Below, one piece after another: positions 6,034 through 6,502 of a stretch of 6,502 nt of DNA (positions are counted from its first letter, which is position 1; each line of letters starts with the position of its first letter). This DNA is from Spirochaetaceae bacterium (GTDB lineage: Bacteria; Spirochaetota; Spirochaetia; SZUA-6; Fen-1364): positions 1-6,502 of the forward strand of contig PLNO01000136.1 in NCBI GenBank assembly GCA_003141795.1. Direction: 5' to 3'. The notes beneath the pieces are model-generated. The model had not been told where the DNA came from. It made no database searches and was given only the letters and a program-made list of their open reading frames with translations. The translations under genes and the position numbers were made by a program.

Positions 6034-6502
6034 GCGTCCGCATCGGTACGCGATCGTCGCGGCTTGCCATGTGGCAGACCGCGCGCGTGGCGGAGGCCCT
6101 GCGCGTGGCGCGCCCGGGGCTCACCGTCTCCGTCGTGGAGATGTCCACGCGCGGCGACGAGGTGCAGGGCGCGCTCCCCGAGATCGGCGGGGAAGGGGTG
6201 TTCACGGAACGCATCGAACGCGCGTTGCTCGACGGGGACATCGACGTCGCCGTGCATTCGCTGAAGGACCTGCCGGTGGATCTTCGTCCCGGCCTCCTCA
6301 TCGGCGCCGTGCTCGATCGGCAGGAGGTGCGCGAGGTGCTCGTCTCCCGAAACGGCGTTCCCCTGGCATCGCTTCCCCCCGGAGCCGTCGTGGGCTCCAG
6401 CAGCACGCGCCGCTCCGCGCAGCTTCGCGCGCCGGAACCCGCCGCCCACGCCTCTGCCGCCGGAACGCAACGTCTCATTCACGTCCAGCCGCGAGGCGTG
6501 GA
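6030..6502 (+). CDS. hemC: Porphobilinogen deaminase (hydroxymethylbilane synthase), partial, frame disturbed near the window end
   Basis: Joins four porphobilinogen units into hydroxymethylbilane, later in the same pathway as HemA. The first 157 codons are visible, about half the usual length. Clear family motifs are IGTRSSRLAMWQ (5-16), with substrate-binding Arg8; STRGDEVQ (39-46); GGEGVFTERIERALL (53-67); AVHSLKDLP (74-82), with catalytic Asp80; and VGSSSTRRSAQLRA (121-134), with Arg127 and Arg128. After residue 134 (about base 6431) similarity to the family stops: the expected LRGNVxTR block is missing in this frame. The +1 frame gives ARRNPPP then RNV and SSREAW, which partly recovers it. 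That suggests one or more small indels, either real or sequencing error at a contig end. The dipyrromethane-cofactor cysteine lies beyond the window. Confidence 0.92.
   Translation, partial: MSVRIGTRSSRLAMWQTARVAEALRVARPGLTVSVVEMSTRGDEVQGALPEIGGEGVFTERIERALLDGDIDVAVHSLKDLPVDLRPGLLIGAVLDRQEVREVLVSRNGVPLASLPPGAVVGSSSTRRSAQLRAPEPAAHASAAGTQRLIHVQPRGV

Noticed and set aside
4977..6482. 501-residue open frame on the minus strand
   Set aside because: It lies entirely opposite hemA and hemC, which have unmistakable family motifs. Its product is a low-complexity Arg/Ser/Ala mix, as expected from antisense reading of GC-rich codons.
1..6502. tRNA, rRNA, CRISPR array, insertion sequence or attachment site
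   Set aside because: No regularly spaced repeats, no transposase-like protein, no terminal repeats flanking a gene and no tRNA-like fold were found by eye; genes fill all but about 334 bases.

Overview
The window is GC-rich bacterial DNA, with about ten-fold more plausible codons ending in G/C than in A/T. It holds six protein genes, two of them cut by the window edges. Heme made from glutamyl-tRNA (hemA-hemC) and a dCache chemoreceptor fit a motile bacterium that uses the C5 tetrapyrrole pathway. The adjoining hemA-hemC order and high GC recall deltaproteobacteria-like lineages, but that is only a guess. I see no mobile element, phage gene, tRNA, rRNA or CRISPR array.

Layout, left to right: (1) positions 1-1274, minus strand, a methyl-accepting chemotaxis protein with a dCache sensor, a HAMP domain and the start of its signalling helix; the window edge removes the rest. 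(2) A 141-bp divergent spacer with overlapping candidate promoters and several inverted repeats. (3) Positions 1416-3470, plus strand, a 684-residue soluble protein I do not recognise, with a beta-rich front and a helical back that looks like a six-hairpin (alpha/alpha) toroid. (4) Positions 3427-4511, minus strand, a two-gene operon: a YhhQ-type queuosine-precursor transporter, then QueF, which reduces preQ0 to preQ1. The end of queF overlaps the end of the 684-residue gene by 44 bp. (5) A 193-bp divergent spacer. (6) Positions 4705-6502, plus strand, hemA and hemC, with stop and start sharing ATGA; hemC runs off the end and appears frameshifted in its last ~70 bases.

The genes form three separate jobs rather than one system. 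YhhQ imports a deazaguanine precursor that QueF can reduce for tRNA queuosine. HemA makes glutamate-1-semialdehyde from glutamyl-tRNA, and HemC acts later in the same pathway, joining four porphobilinogens. The chemoreceptor and the 684-residue protein are divergent and might share control.

The points most worth a second look are the QueF His-to-Cys change in the normally conserved FHE motif, the unassigned 684-residue protein, the disrupted hemC end, and the inverted repeat whose arms contain the two opposing stop codons.
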